A program made the translations under genes and the position numbers. From the NCBI GenBank assembly GCA_027050975.1, contig JALUAR010000017.1:2947-27160 (forward strand): a stretch of 24,214 nt of DNA, written 5' to 3'. This document shows, one piece after another, positions 15,538 through 23,043 of this stretch. The first letter of the stretch is position 1. Every line of letters begins with the position of its first letter. The stretch is from Thermodesulfovibrio sp. Its GTDB lineage: Bacteria > Nitrospirota > Thermodesulfovibrionia > Thermodesulfovibrionales > JdFR-85. Under the pieces are notes generated by a model, which saw only the letters and a list, made by a program, of their open reading frames with translations, searched no databases and had not been told where the DNA came from.

Positions 15538-16002
15538 TTACACCTGAATCAGTTTATAGAATAAAAGCAATCTCAGAATGAGATTTGCATAAACACCTGC
15601 AATTATATCATCAACCATAACACCCAGTCCACCGGACAGCTGCCTTTCGATACTCCGAATAGGAAAGGGTTTCAGGATATCAAAAAACCTGAAAAGCAGA
15701 AAGGCCAGTAGCAGCACCTTTACCTCAGAAGGGAGAAAGAGTATTGACACCATATATCCTCCCACCTCGTCGATGACTATGTGTGAGCTATCCTTTTCAT
15801 TCAGCAGCTGTTCTGTTTTCGAAGAGGCGATCACCCCGATGATAAATGTCAGAGGAAGTATCAGTGCCACGGTCATTTCTGAGGGAGCCAGGATGTAACA
15901 GAGAATTGCTGCTATGGCTGTGCCGGCAGTTCCTGGAGCTACGGGGCTGTACCCTACTGGGCCAAGGGTGGCAATAAGTTTCAAGATTTTTTCTTTCTTC
16001 AA
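15538..16002 (-). CDS. pgpA: Phosphatidylglycerophosphatase A
   Basis: This inner-membrane enzyme (154 residues from the chosen start) removes phosphate from phosphatidylglycerophosphate to give phosphatidylglycerol, the step after PgsA, whose gene lies at 20008 on the other strand. Motifs are GYSPVAPGTAGT, SSHIVIDEVGG, FRFFDILKPFPI and GGLGVMVDDIIAGVYANL, with several hydrophobic spans between them. There is no ATG in frame. I chose TTG 16002 (MKKEKILKLIATLG), which gives the family's usual N-terminus, with AAGGA about 13 nt upstream; the next TTG is six codons on. Extending further upstream would translate the tRNA-Gln gene backwards and is an artefact. It is the first protein gene of the recA operon. 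Confidence 0.9.
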   Translation of the reverse strand: MKKEKILKLIATLGPVGYSPVAPGTAGTAIAAILCYILAPSEMTVALILPLTFIIGVIASSKTEQLLNEKDSSHIVIDEVGGYMVSILFLPSEVKVLLLAFLLFRFFDILKPFPIRSIERQLSGGLGVMVDDIIAGVYANLILRLLLFYKLIQV

Positions 16003-16039
16003 AGGATCAGCTAATTCCTTGACATTAAAGGAGATTTGT

Positions 16040-16074
16040 GGACAAACAGATATACTCTCTGTCTTCTTTTGTCC
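16040..16074. other. Inverted repeat between tRNA-Gln and pgpA
   Basis: GGACAAA (16040-16046) pairs with TTTGTCC (16068-16074), and CAGA (16047-16050) with TCTG (16058-16061), with a 6-nt bulge. It lies in the 84-nt spacer between the tRNA 3' end and the pgpA start. There is no U-tract, so it may separate tRNA processing from the messenger part or act in pgpA expression. Confidence 0.35.
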
Positions 16075-16086
16075 GAATAACCTTCC

Positions 16087-16161
16087 TGGCTGGGGCGGGT
16101 GGACTCGAACCACCAAATGGGAGATCCAAAGTCTCCTGACTTGCCATTTGTCTACGCCCCA
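16087..16161 (-). tRNA. tRNA-Gln (anticodon TTG)
   Basis: The minus strand folds as a complete tRNA: acceptor stem TGGGGCG/CGCCCCA, D arm GAC...GTC, anticodon stem GGAGA/TCTCC around the loop CTTTGGA (anticodon TTG at 16129-16127), and T arm GGTGG-TTCGAGT-CCACC. The 3' end carries discriminator G and an encoded CCA (16090-16087). The U1-A72 type start is typical of bacterial tRNA-Gln. It lies just upstream of pgpA on the same strand and may be part of the same transcript. Confidence 0.97.
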
Positions 16162-16172
16162 AGTATATATAA

Positions 16173-16202
16173 ATTTTCAGATAAATCACAGGGTGTTGTC
16201 AA
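16173..16202 (-). promoter_or_regulatory. Promoter candidate for tRNA-Gln and the pgpA-recA operon
   Basis: A perfect TTGACA (complement of 16197-16202) is followed after 18 bp by GAAAAT (complement of 16173-16178, four of six matches to TATAAT). The expected start point is about 5 nt before the tRNA 5' end. An overlapping TTGTCA on the plus strand (16196-16201) with TATCAT (16220-16225) could serve rsmB in the other direction. Confidence 0.45.
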
Positions 16203-16224
16203 GTAGAGGTGGAAAGATTTATCA

Positions 16225-17550
16225 TTGAACAACCGTATTTTTCAGGATATGAAGAAAGATAATCCAAGATTACAGGCCCTATATTCACTAAAGGATGTCC
16301 TCCATGGTGGCAAAAGACCCAAGGACTGCATTCAACGCTATGGCAGTGTCCTTGACAGGAGAGACAGGGCAATGCTTCAGGAAATCCTTTACGGAGTCCT
16401 GCGCAACCTCTACTATCTTGACTGGCGACTGAAGCATTATCTCACAAAACCGGACAGACTGAAAAAGGAGACCCTTAACAATCTGAGAATCGGTCTGTAT
16501 CAGGCATTGTTCATGAGAGTGCCTGACTGGGCAGTGGTTAATGAGACTGTCAAAATCGAGAAATCCACAGGCAGAAACCACAGGCTTGTCAATGCCGTTC
16601 TGAGAAACATAATCAGAGATAGAGAAGAACCACCACTGCCGGATGATCCTGTAAAGAGGCTTTGCATCCTCTACTCCCATCCCGAATGGCTTGTAAGGAG
16701 GTGGATAACACGTTTTGGACTAAGTGAGACAGAACAGTTACTAAAGGCAAACAATCAGATTCCACATCTTACCATCAGGGTGAACAGACTGAGGCGTACC
16801 AGAGAGGATATAATGAAAAGGCTTAGACAGAAAGGGCTGGATGTCTGTCTTACTAAACACTCTGATGCAGGGATAAAGATAAAGCCTCCTTATGATTTTC
16901 AGGAAATCGAGGCCATGATCGGAGACATCTTTATTCAGGATGAGGCAGCTCAGATGATTTCAATACTTCTACAACCGAAAAATGGGGAGAAGATCCTTGA
17001 TGCCTGTGCCGCACCTGGTGGAAAAAGCACACATATTGCCGAACTGACAGATGATTCTGCAGAGATATATGCTGTTGACAACAGCGCTTACCGTATTGAA
17101 CGGATGAGACAAAACATTCAAAAGGGAGGATACAGATCCATAAAGGTTGTCGAGGGAGATGTCATGGCCTTGAAGCTCAGAGAGAGTTTCGATCGCATAC
17201 TTCTTGACAGCCCATGTTCCTCCCTTGGTGTTATAAGGAGAAATCCCGATCTGAAATATAAATACACAGAAGATGACCTGAAGGGCTTTCACCAGAGAGA
17301 GTTAAACCTTCTTCTTTCTGTGAGTGAGTTCCTCAGACCCGGGGGGCTGCTTCTTTATTCCGTATGCTCCATAGAGCCTGAGGAAACAGAGGATGCTGTT
17401 AGGGAGTTCTTGCATAAAAGAAAGGATTTTTATATTATAGACAGGGAGGTTGGATTGGAGGCCTTTATTGATGATAGGGGATTCTTTTGGACCCTGCCTC
17501 ATAGAGACGAAATGGACGGATTTTTCGCTGTGAGGCTTTCAAAACGATGA
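16225..17550 (+). CDS. rsmB: 16S rRNA (cytosine(967)-C(5))-methyltransferase RsmB
   Basis: This 441-residue cytoplasmic enzyme methylates C967 of 16S rRNA using S-adenosylmethionine. It has an N-terminal NusB-like RNA-binding domain (about 10-145), a linker, and a Rossmann methyltransferase domain. The SAM motif is LDACAAPGGKSTHIAEL, motif IV is LLDSPCSSLGVIRRNPD (Cys331) and the catalytic motif VI is LLYSVCSIEPEE (Cys381). I use TTG 16225, preceded by GAGGTGG. ATG 16249 (MKKDNPRLQALYSL) is an alternative that would suit a promoter with TATCAT at 16220-16225. Its stop overlaps the PASTA gene start (ATGA). Confidence 0.93.
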   Translation: MNNRIFQDMKKDNPRLQALYSLKDVLHGGKRPKDCIQRYGSVLDRRDRAMLQEILYGVLRNLYYLDWRLKHYLTKPDRLKKETLNNLRIGLYQALFMRVPDWAVVNETVKIEKSTGRNHRLVNAVLRNIIRDREEPPLPDDPVKRLCILYSHPEWLVRRWITRFGLSETEQLLKANNQIPHLTIRVNRLRRTREDIMKRLRQKGLDVCLTKHSDAGIKIKPPYDFQEIEAMIGDIFIQDEAAQMISILLQPKNGEKILDACAAPGGKSTHIAELTDDSAEIYAVDNSAYRIERMRQNIQKGGYRSIKVVEGDVMALKLRESFDRILLDSPCSSLGVIRRNPDLKYKYTEDDLKGFHQRELNLLLSVSEFLRPGGLLLYSVCSIEPEETEDAVREFLHKRKDFYIIDREVGLEAFIDDRGFFWTLPHRDEMDGFFAVRLSKR

Positions 17551-18257
17551 GGAATCTTTTCAGAATAGCCCTTTATGTCTTTCTCTTTTTCGTTCTGGCT
17601 ATAGTAAGTAGCTATCTTACCTTTAGGATGTTGGGTGCAAGTAGAACCGTTACTGTACCTGACCTTAAAGGAAAGAGCCTGATAGAGGCAAACCGTCTTA
17701 TTCTGGAAAGGCGCCTCTATCTTAAGGTGCAGGGAGAGGAGTTCAGTACGGATATTCCTCCGGGACATATAATCCGGCAGGATATCCCGCCTGAGAAGAA
17801 GATAAAACAGGGGCGTACTATTGAGGTTATTGTCAGCAAAGGCCCAAAAAGGTATTATATGCCGAACTTTGTCGGTCTGTTAATTGATGAAGCCAGAGAG
17901 GAGGCAATAAAAAAGAATATCAAGATAGAAAGAATCGTAAGGGTCCATTCCGACAAATTTGAAAGGGATATGGTAATAGCTCAGAGGCCGAGCCCCGATG
18001 AGAAAGGTTCGGACAAAGTGACTCTTCTTATAAGTGCAGGTGCCTACAGGATTGCCTACATCTGTCCGGATTTCACCAGTATGACCCTGGAGGAGGTGAA
18101 GGTTATAGCTGACAGGTTGGGGATAGAGCTTGAATTCAGCGGCTTTGGCAGCATAATTGCTGCACAGACACCACCACCTGGCAAAATAATCTATAAGGGT
18201 GACGTGGTGAGACTAAGATTGGAATATAAGGAGGAACAGCAACTGAGATGGCTTTGA
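17547..18257 (+). CDS. Membrane-anchored protein with three PASTA domains
   Basis: This 236-residue protein has one N-terminal membrane anchor (about 6-28) and three consecutive PASTA domains outside it: about 32-98 (VTVPDLKGKSLIEAN to IEVIVSKG), 102-166 (YMPNFVGLLIDEAREEA to VTLLISAG) and 167-228 (YICPDFTSMTLEEVKVIA to VRLRLE). PASTA domains bind peptidoglycan or beta-lactams in penicillin-binding proteins and Ser/Thr kinases. Here there is no kinase or transpeptidase domain, so it may be a wall-binding or sensing adaptor. It starts in an ATGA overlap with rsmB and overlaps rpe by 10 nt. A PASTA gene between rsmB and rpe is familiar from Nitrospirota and related groups. Confidence 0.88.
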   Translation: MRNLFRIALYVFLFFVLAIVSSYLTFRMLGASRTVTVPDLKGKSLIEANRLILERRLYLKVQGEEFSTDIPPGHIIRQDIPPEKKIKQGRTIEVIVSKGPKRYYMPNFVGLLIDEAREEAIKKNIKIERIVRVHSDKFERDMVIAQRPSPDEKGSDKVTLLISAGAYRIAYICPDFTSMTLEEVKVIADRLGIELEFSGFGSIIAAQTPPPGKIIYKGDVVRLRLEYKEEQQLRWL

Positions 18258-18904
18258 TAGCACCTTCTATTCTTTCTGCGGATTTTACAAGGCTTGGAGA
18301 GGAGATTAGAGCTGCCGAGCAGGCCGGTGCAGACTGGATTCATGTGGATGTGATGGATGGGATGTTTGTGCCTAACATTACAATAGGACAGGAGGTGGTT
18401 CGGTCGATTCGTAAAACCACCGAATTACCCTTTGATGTGCATCTTATGATTGAGAAGCCTGAACGGTATATAAAGGAGTTTGCCGATGCGGGCTCTGATA
18501 TAATCACAGTTCATTACGAGGCATCGGTGCATCTGCACAGGACAGTGCAGGCTATCAAAGAGGCAGGCAAAAAGGCGGGGGTTTCTCTGAATCCTTCCAC
18601 GCCGATCAATCTGCTTGATGATATACTTGAGGAGATAGATATGGTTCTCATCATGTCGGTGAATCCGGGCTTTGGCGGGCAGAGCTTTATTCCGAGGGCC
18701 ATGGAGAAGATACGAATGCTGAAAAAGGAGATTACAGACAGAGGTCTCGACGTAATAATAGAGGTTGACGGAGGGATAAAGGTTGATAATGCCCGGGCTG
18801 TGGTTGAGGCAGGAGCGGATGTTCTGGTGATGGGCTCCGGCTTTTTCAACTCAGGTGACTATGTCGAAACAGTAAGGAGGCTTAGGAAAGAGATTGGATC
18901 CTGA
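18248..18904 (+). CDS. rpe: Ribulose-phosphate 3-epimerase
   Basis: This 218-residue cytoplasmic TIM-barrel enzyme interconverts D-ribulose 5-phosphate and D-xylulose 5-phosphate in the pentose phosphate pathway. Clear motifs are APSILSADFTRLGEEI (4-19), HVDVMDGMFVPNITIG with metal/catalytic His and Asp, HLMIEKPERYIKEFADAGSD, VNPGFGGQSFIP and EVDGGIKVDNA with the second catalytic Asp. It starts inside the end of the PASTA gene, and its stop lies inside the TPR gene (11-nt overlap), so the three are translationally linked. Confidence 0.97.
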   Translation: MALIAPSILSADFTRLGEEIRAAEQAGADWIHVDVMDGMFVPNITIGQEVVRSIRKTTELPFDVHLMIEKPERYIKEFADAGSDIITVHYEASVHLHRTVQAIKEAGKKAGVSLNPSTPINLLDDILEEIDMVLIMSVNPGFGGQSFIPRAMEKIRMLKKEITDRGLDVIIEVDGGIKVDNARAVVEAGADVLVMGSGFFNSGDYVETVRRLRKEIGS

Positions 18905-19982
18905 ATACCTGATTGATAAGGCTGACAACCAGAGGGCACAGGCATTGTACTCTGAGGCGCTTAAAAGTTACAGAGCAGCACTTAAGGGGTTTGAGTCATC
19001 AGGAATTAAAGAGGGGATGATTGATGCCCATATGGGGTTGGGGCATACCCTGAGAATGGTTGGTCGTTACGAGGATGCTATCCGTCACTATACCGAGGCA
19101 TCACATATTGCACGTACTCTCAAAGACAATCTCCTGTATCATGATGCGAAGTTGGGGATAGCCCTCAGCCTCCGTGGTATGGGGAGATGGAAAGAGGCAC
19201 TGAAATATATCAGGCAGGCAAAGACATATTACAGAAAGAGAAATGACCAAGAGGGTATTGCCTATGCGTTATGGGCAGAGGCCGGAGTGTACAGATATAA
19301 GGGAGAGCCAATAAAGGCGATAGAGACCCTTGAAGAGGCACTGAGGATTAACAGGCTACTGGGGGATCTCTCCGGCGAAGGTTACTGTCTGAACGCCCTT
19401 GGAGGAGCAGCAAGAGTGGCAGGACTGAAGAGAGAATCCCTTCGATATTACTCCAGGGCCCAGGAGATTTTCCGCAGCATGAGAGACACCTTTGGTCTGG
19501 CCTATTCCCATTGTGGTATAGGCAATGCACTCAGGATGTACGGACGCTACAGCGAGGCTGTTGATCACTTCAGAAAGGCCCTCAGACTGTACGAAAGGAT
19601 AGGAGATATAGTGAGTTCGGCCTACACACTCTGGAGTATGGGACAGACATATCTCATGCTCAAAAGGCTGTCTTTTGCTAAACGGTATCTTGATAGGGCT
19701 TTGAAACATTTTAAGAAGACAAAGGATGAGAGGGGAAAGGTGTATTATTTCCTTGGAATGGCTCAGTATCATATATTAAACGGTGATACCCCTCGTGCCA
19801 AAAGGTTTCTCGGTAGGGCAAAAGAAATAACCAACAGGTACGGATTTGGGCTTGAGGCATGCCATGTGGAGAATCTGATAAACTGCGTTGAAGGTGACGG
19901 GGCAGGAAAAAAGGATAAGAACTGTTACGGTAAAAAGGGAGTAAAACTAAAATTCTCAGGTATCCCTTTTAACATCCCTTGA
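18894..19982 (+). CDS. Tetratricopeptide-repeat protein
   Basis: This 362-residue protein is almost entirely TPR repeats. About eight helix-turn-helix units recur with a period of about 40 residues, each with a pattern such as GLGHTLRMVGRYEDAIRHY, GIGNALRMYGRYSEAVDHF or SMGQTYLMLKRLSFAKRYL. It has no signal peptide or enzymatic domain, so it is probably a cytoplasmic scaffold; the partner is unknown. It starts at TTG 18894 (AGGAAAGAG upstream), overlapping rpe. Near the end it contains the slippery heptamer A AAA AAG in frame (19907-19913), and a -1 shift there would stop two codons later (341 instead of 362 residues). The last 20 residues look less structured than the repeats. Confidence 0.85.
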   Translation: MDPEYLIDKADNQRAQALYSEALKSYRAALKGFESSGIKEGMIDAHMGLGHTLRMVGRYEDAIRHYTEASHIARTLKDNLLYHDAKLGIALSLRGMGRWKEALKYIRQAKTYYRKRNDQEGIAYALWAEAGVYRYKGEPIKAIETLEEALRINRLLGDLSGEGYCLNALGGAARVAGLKRESLRYYSRAQEIFRSMRDTFGLAYSHCGIGNALRMYGRYSEAVDHFRKALRLYERIGDIVSSAYTLWSMGQTYLMLKRLSFAKRYLDRALKHFKKTKDERGKVYYFLGMAQYHILNGDTPRAKRFLGRAKEITNRYGFGLEACHVENLINCVEGDGAGKKDKNCYGKKGVKLKFSGIPFNIP

Positions 19983-20007
19983 AACATTACGGGGGCAGGA
20001 GATTACA

Positions 20008-20556
20008 TTGTCGTACCTTAACATTCCAAATGCTCTTACAACTCTACGGATAGTATTGATTCCTGTCTTTGTGAGTGCCCTCATTTACGAGAGGTATGAC
20101 TACGGTTTGTATGTTTTCGTGATTGCTGCTTTAAGCGATTTTCTTGACGGTATGATAGCCAGGGCCAAGAATCAGCAGACAGAGATTGGTAAATTCCTGG
20201 ACCCTATTGCAGACAAGTTTCTCCTTGTCACCTCCTTTGTTCTCTTTGCCGTATACGGTCTTGTGCCCAAATGGTTGACAATTACGGTTATAAGCAGGGA
20301 TATTATCATTGTAACTGGATGGTTTATTCTTTATTTTCTCACTCATAAGGCTAAGGTGGAGCCGAGTATGCTCGGAAAGCTTGCCAATGCCTCGCAGCTT
20401 ATACTTCTTGCTTATATATTGTTAAGGGTCAATCTTCAGAAAAATATCTTTCTGCTGGAGGAGATATTGATTGTTACCACAGCCCTTTTGACGGTTGTAT
20501 CAGGACTCCAGTATATTTATAAAGGACTTTCTTTATGGCACGTAACGGAAACATAG
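20008..20556 (+). CDS. pgsA: CDP-diacylglycerol--glycerol-3-phosphate 3-phosphatidyltransferase
   Basis: This 182-residue inner-membrane enzyme makes phosphatidylglycerophosphate, the substrate of PgpA (gene at 15538). The CDP-alcohol phosphotransferase signature DG-x2-AR-x8-G-x3-D-x3-D is intact in DGMIARAKNQQTEIGKFLDP and the Asp that follows, and the N-terminus (NIPNALTTLRIVLIPVF) is typical. Several hydrophobic spans follow. The start is TTG 20008, 25 nt after the TPR gene, with CAGGAGA as a good Shine-Dalgarno. Its 3' end overlaps the next gene by 22 nt. Confidence 0.93.
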   Translation: MSYLNIPNALTTLRIVLIPVFVSALIYERYDYGLYVFVIAALSDFLDGMIARAKNQQTEIGKFLDPIADKFLLVTSFVLFAVYGLVPKWLTITVISRDIIIVTGWFILYFLTHKAKVEPSMLGKLANASQLILLAYILLRVNLQKNIFLLEEILIVTTALLTVVSGLQYIYKGLSLWHVTET

Positions 20557-21827
20557 TTGAAGAGGTGCTGCCTGGCAGTCCTGCTGATCAGGCAGGCATA
20601 CAAAAGGGTGACTGTATCGTCAGCATTAACCGTAAAAGAATAAATGACTCCATTGACCTCATGTTTTACGGTGATGCTCCCGAGATACATGTGTCCGTCA
20701 AGAGAAAGGGCAGATTTAAACGCTTTACCATCCATAAGGAGGAGGGGCAAGACCTGGGTGTCGTTCTCAAGCCTTTTACAATCAGGAGATGCCGTAACAG
20801 GTGTATCTTCTGTTTTGTTAGCCAGCTGCCCAGGGGGTTGAGACGAACGCTCTACATAAAGGATGAGGACTTCAGAATGTCCTTTCTTTATGGTAACTAT
20901 ATCACCCTTACCAATCTTACCCAGAAGGACAGGAAAAGAATCGTGGAGCAGAGGCTTAGCCCCCTTTATGTCTCTGTACATTCCACCAACAAGGACATCC
21001 GTAACAGACTTCTGGGCAACAGGAATGCAACGGATATAATGAAGGAGATAAAATGGCTTACCGATAACAGAATACGCATTCATGCGCAGGTTGTTCTATG
21101 TCCTGGTTACAATGACGGAGAAGACCTTGTAAACACAATACAGGATCTCCATAAATACTACCCTTACGTGATGTCAGTGGCAGTTGTTCCTGTAGGGTTG
21201 ACAAAATATATCAGGACGAATATCAGATCTGTGCAGAAGGAAGATGCCCAGAATGCCATTAAGATAATCCAGCACTTTCAACGGAGATACATGAAGCGCT
21301 ATGGAGATGCCTTTGTACATGCAGCAGATGAGTTTTACATTAAAGCAGAAAAGCGGTTCCCTCCCTTAAAGTATTACGGAGATTTTCCCCAGATAGAAAA
21401 TGGTGTTGGCGTGGTGCCTATGTTTCTGTCGCAGGCAAAACGGTGTCATGTGCCTAAGAGGGCCTCAAAGGCTAAATTTCTAACCTTTACCGGGCTCTCC
21501 TTTTATCCCTATTTAAAAGGCTTCATAGACCGTATCAGGGAGGCTGTTTCGATTGATGTTATACCGATTGTGAACAGGTTTTTCGGCAAGAGTGTTACTG
21601 TCACCGGGTTGCTAACGGGAAGAGACATTATCCAGGGGCTTTCCGACGTAGCCCATGAGTATGATAAAATCCTTCTGCCGGATATTGTGCTGCGTGATAC
21701 AGGCGATCTTCTTCTTGATGATGTTACTGTTAAAGATATAGAGGAGATAATAAACAGACCCGTACAGGTAATTGACTCCACACCTGCGGGGCTGATCAAA
21801 GCGCTGGAGGTAACAGATGAGGATTAA
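20535..21827 (+). CDS. PDZ - radical-SAM-like - DUF512 iron-sulfur protein
   Basis: This 430-residue cytoplasmic protein starts with a PDZ-like domain (about 5-60, VEEVLPGSPADQAGIQKGD). A cysteine motif CX3CX2C follows (Cys86, Cys90, Cys93: CRNRCIFCF), typical of a radical-SAM 4Fe-4S site. A TIM-barrel-like region comes next (FLYGNYITLTNLT, SVHSTNKDIRNRLLGN, HAQVVLCPGYNDG) and then the C-terminal DUF512 region. The family is widespread in Firmicutes, cyanobacteria and anaerobes and is usually annotated as an Fe-S oxidoreductase; its substrate is unknown to me. ATG 20535 lies in the end of pgsA with AAAGGA upstream. It overlaps aroE by 11 nt. The family assignment is firm, the function is not. 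Confidence 0.85.
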   Translation: MARNGNIVEEVLPGSPADQAGIQKGDCIVSINRKRINDSIDLMFYGDAPEIHVSVKRKGRFKRFTIHKEEGQDLGVVLKPFTIRRCRNRCIFCFVSQLPRGLRRTLYIKDEDFRMSFLYGNYITLTNLTQKDRKRIVEQRLSPLYVSVHSTNKDIRNRLLGNRNATDIMKEIKWLTDNRIRIHAQVVLCPGYNDGEDLVNTIQDLHKYYPYVMSVAVVPVGLTKYIRTNIRSVQKEDAQNAIKIIQHFQRRYMKRYGDAFVHAADEFYIKAEKRFPPLKYYGDFPQIENGVGVVPMFLSQAKRCHVPKRASKAKFLTFTGLSFYPYLKGFIDRIREAVSIDVIPIVNRFFGKSVTVTGLLTGRDIIQGLSDVAHEYDKILLPDIVLRDTGDLLLDDVTVKDIEEIINRPVQVIDSTPAGLIKALEVTDED

Positions 21828-22647
21828 TGCCAAGACAAAGATTACTGGACTTATAGGTTATCCTGTGGAACATAGTCTGTCTCCGCAGATGCATAATACC
21901 GCCTTTGATCACCTTGGTCTGAACTACTGCTACATAGCCATGCCTGTGAAGCCCGAGAAGCTTTCTGATGCTATCGAAGGGGTCAGGGCCTTGAACTTTA
22001 CCGGAATAAATGTCACGGTGCCTCACAAGCAGAATGTTATACCGCTTCTTGACAAGATAGATGAGGAAGCCCGGTTTATCGGAGCTGTCAACACGGTAAA
22101 GAACGAGGATGGCATGCTGAAGGGGTTCAATACAGATGGCAGGGGCTTTATGGAATCACTAAAGGAGGAGGGGATAGATATCAGGGGAAGGGATGTATTT
22201 ATTGTTGGAGCAGGCGGTGCCGCCAGGGCTATAGGCTTTTATCTTGCAAAGGAGGTCTCCCGTCTCTGTATATATGATGTTGACAGAGAGAAGGCCCTGT
22301 CTCTGGTGAGCGACCTTAAGGAGATTAACCGTGAGGTTCAGTCTGTTGATTCCCTTGAAAAGATAAAGGGTTCCGATATGGTGATTAATGCCACTCCTCT
22401 TGGACTTAAGAAGGACGATCCTCTACCTTTGGATCTCTCTCTATTGAGAGGGGAACATATTGTGTGTGACCTTATATATTGGGACACACCTTTGATTAAA
22501 GAGGCAAGGGCAATAGGCTGTAAGGTGATAAACGGATTGGGCATGCTGCTCTGGCAGGGTGTGCTTGCTTTCAAAATCTGGACAGGTATCAACCCTCCTG
22601 TTTCCCTTATGAGGGAGGTACTTGTCAAAGGAATTGGTGAACGTTAA
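21817..22647 (+). CDS. aroE: Shikimate dehydrogenase (NADP+)
   Basis: This 276-residue cytoplasmic enzyme reduces 3-dehydroshikimate to shikimate in aromatic amino-acid synthesis. The substrate site is intact: Ser20 and Ser22 (GYPVEHSLSPQMHN), catalytic Lys71 (NVTVPHKQN), Asn92 (AVNTV) and catalytic Asp107 (FNTDGRG). The NADP-binding loop is GAGGAARAIG (131-140), and NATPLG is also present. The length is typical. GGAGGT precedes ATG 21817, which lies inside the end of the DUF512 gene. Other aromatic-pathway genes are not in the window. Confidence 0.97.
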   Translation: MRINAKTKITGLIGYPVEHSLSPQMHNTAFDHLGLNYCYIAMPVKPEKLSDAIEGVRALNFTGINVTVPHKQNVIPLLDKIDEEARFIGAVNTVKNEDGMLKGFNTDGRGFMESLKEEGIDIRGRDVFIVGAGGAARAIGFYLAKEVSRLCIYDVDREKALSLVSDLKEINREVQSVDSLEKIKGSDMVINATPLGLKKDDPLPLDLSLLRGEHIVCDLIYWDTPLIKEARAIGCKVINGLGMLLWQGVLAFKIWTGINPPVSLMREVLVKGIGER

Positions 22648-22677
22648 ATATACAAAAGAAAGGGGTTTAATGGGGCA

Positions 22678-23043
22678 ATGATAGAGTGTACGAGAAGATC
22701 CAAAAGGTTTCCTATCTTCGCCATAGCAGAGATTGTCCCTGCCGGTGAGGAAGAAAAGGAAACTGTTAGCACAATGGTTGATAACATATCTCAGCATGGT
22801 ATCGGTCTGTACTCATTCAGTCCTTTAGAGAAAGGTACAAAGGTAGCCCTCAGGATAAAGTTTATTAATAAGGATGGCTCGGAGAAGGAGGATTCACTAA
22901 GCGGAAAGATTGTGTGGTCAATGCGATATCATGACCTGTATCTGATCGGGATAGCCTTTGATAATGAACTTTCACCACAGACTAACCCCTCTTTGTACGA
23001 ATATTACCAGAGTATCTATAGTACATTTTATATGGAGAAATGA
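22678..23043 (+). CDS. PilZ domain protein (c-di-GMP binding)
   Basis: This 121-residue protein is essentially one PilZ domain. Both c-di-GMP-binding motifs are visible: the RxxxR element in TRRSKRFPI (residues 6-10) and the DNISQHGIGL box matching [D/N]xSxxG. A beta barrel follows (VALRIKFI, GKIVWSMRYHDLYLIGIAF). It has no output domain, so it would act by binding a partner. AAAGGGG precedes the ATG, 30 nt after aroE. Its stop overlaps the start of the ADP-ribosylglycohydrolase gene (ATGA), so the two are translationally coupled. Likely roles are in pili, flagella or matrix, but the target is unknown. Confidence 0.9.
   Translation: MIECTRRSKRFPIFAIAEIVPAGEEEKETVSTMVDNISQHGIGLYSFSPLEKGTKVALRIKFINKDGSEKEDSLSGKIVWSMRYHDLYLIGIAFDNELSPQTNPSLYEYYQSIYSTFYMEK

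Noticed and set aside
16003..16116. N-terminal extension of pgpA upstream of 16002
   Set aside because: It would translate the tRNA-Gln gene (MVVRVHPPQPG is a typical artefact of reading a tRNA 3' half).
19933..19970. AAAAGGGA/TCCCTTTT stem as a terminator after the TPR gene
   Set aside because: The loop is 22 nt, no U-tract follows, and pgsA starts 25 nt after the TPR stop with its own ribosome site, so the operon probably continues.
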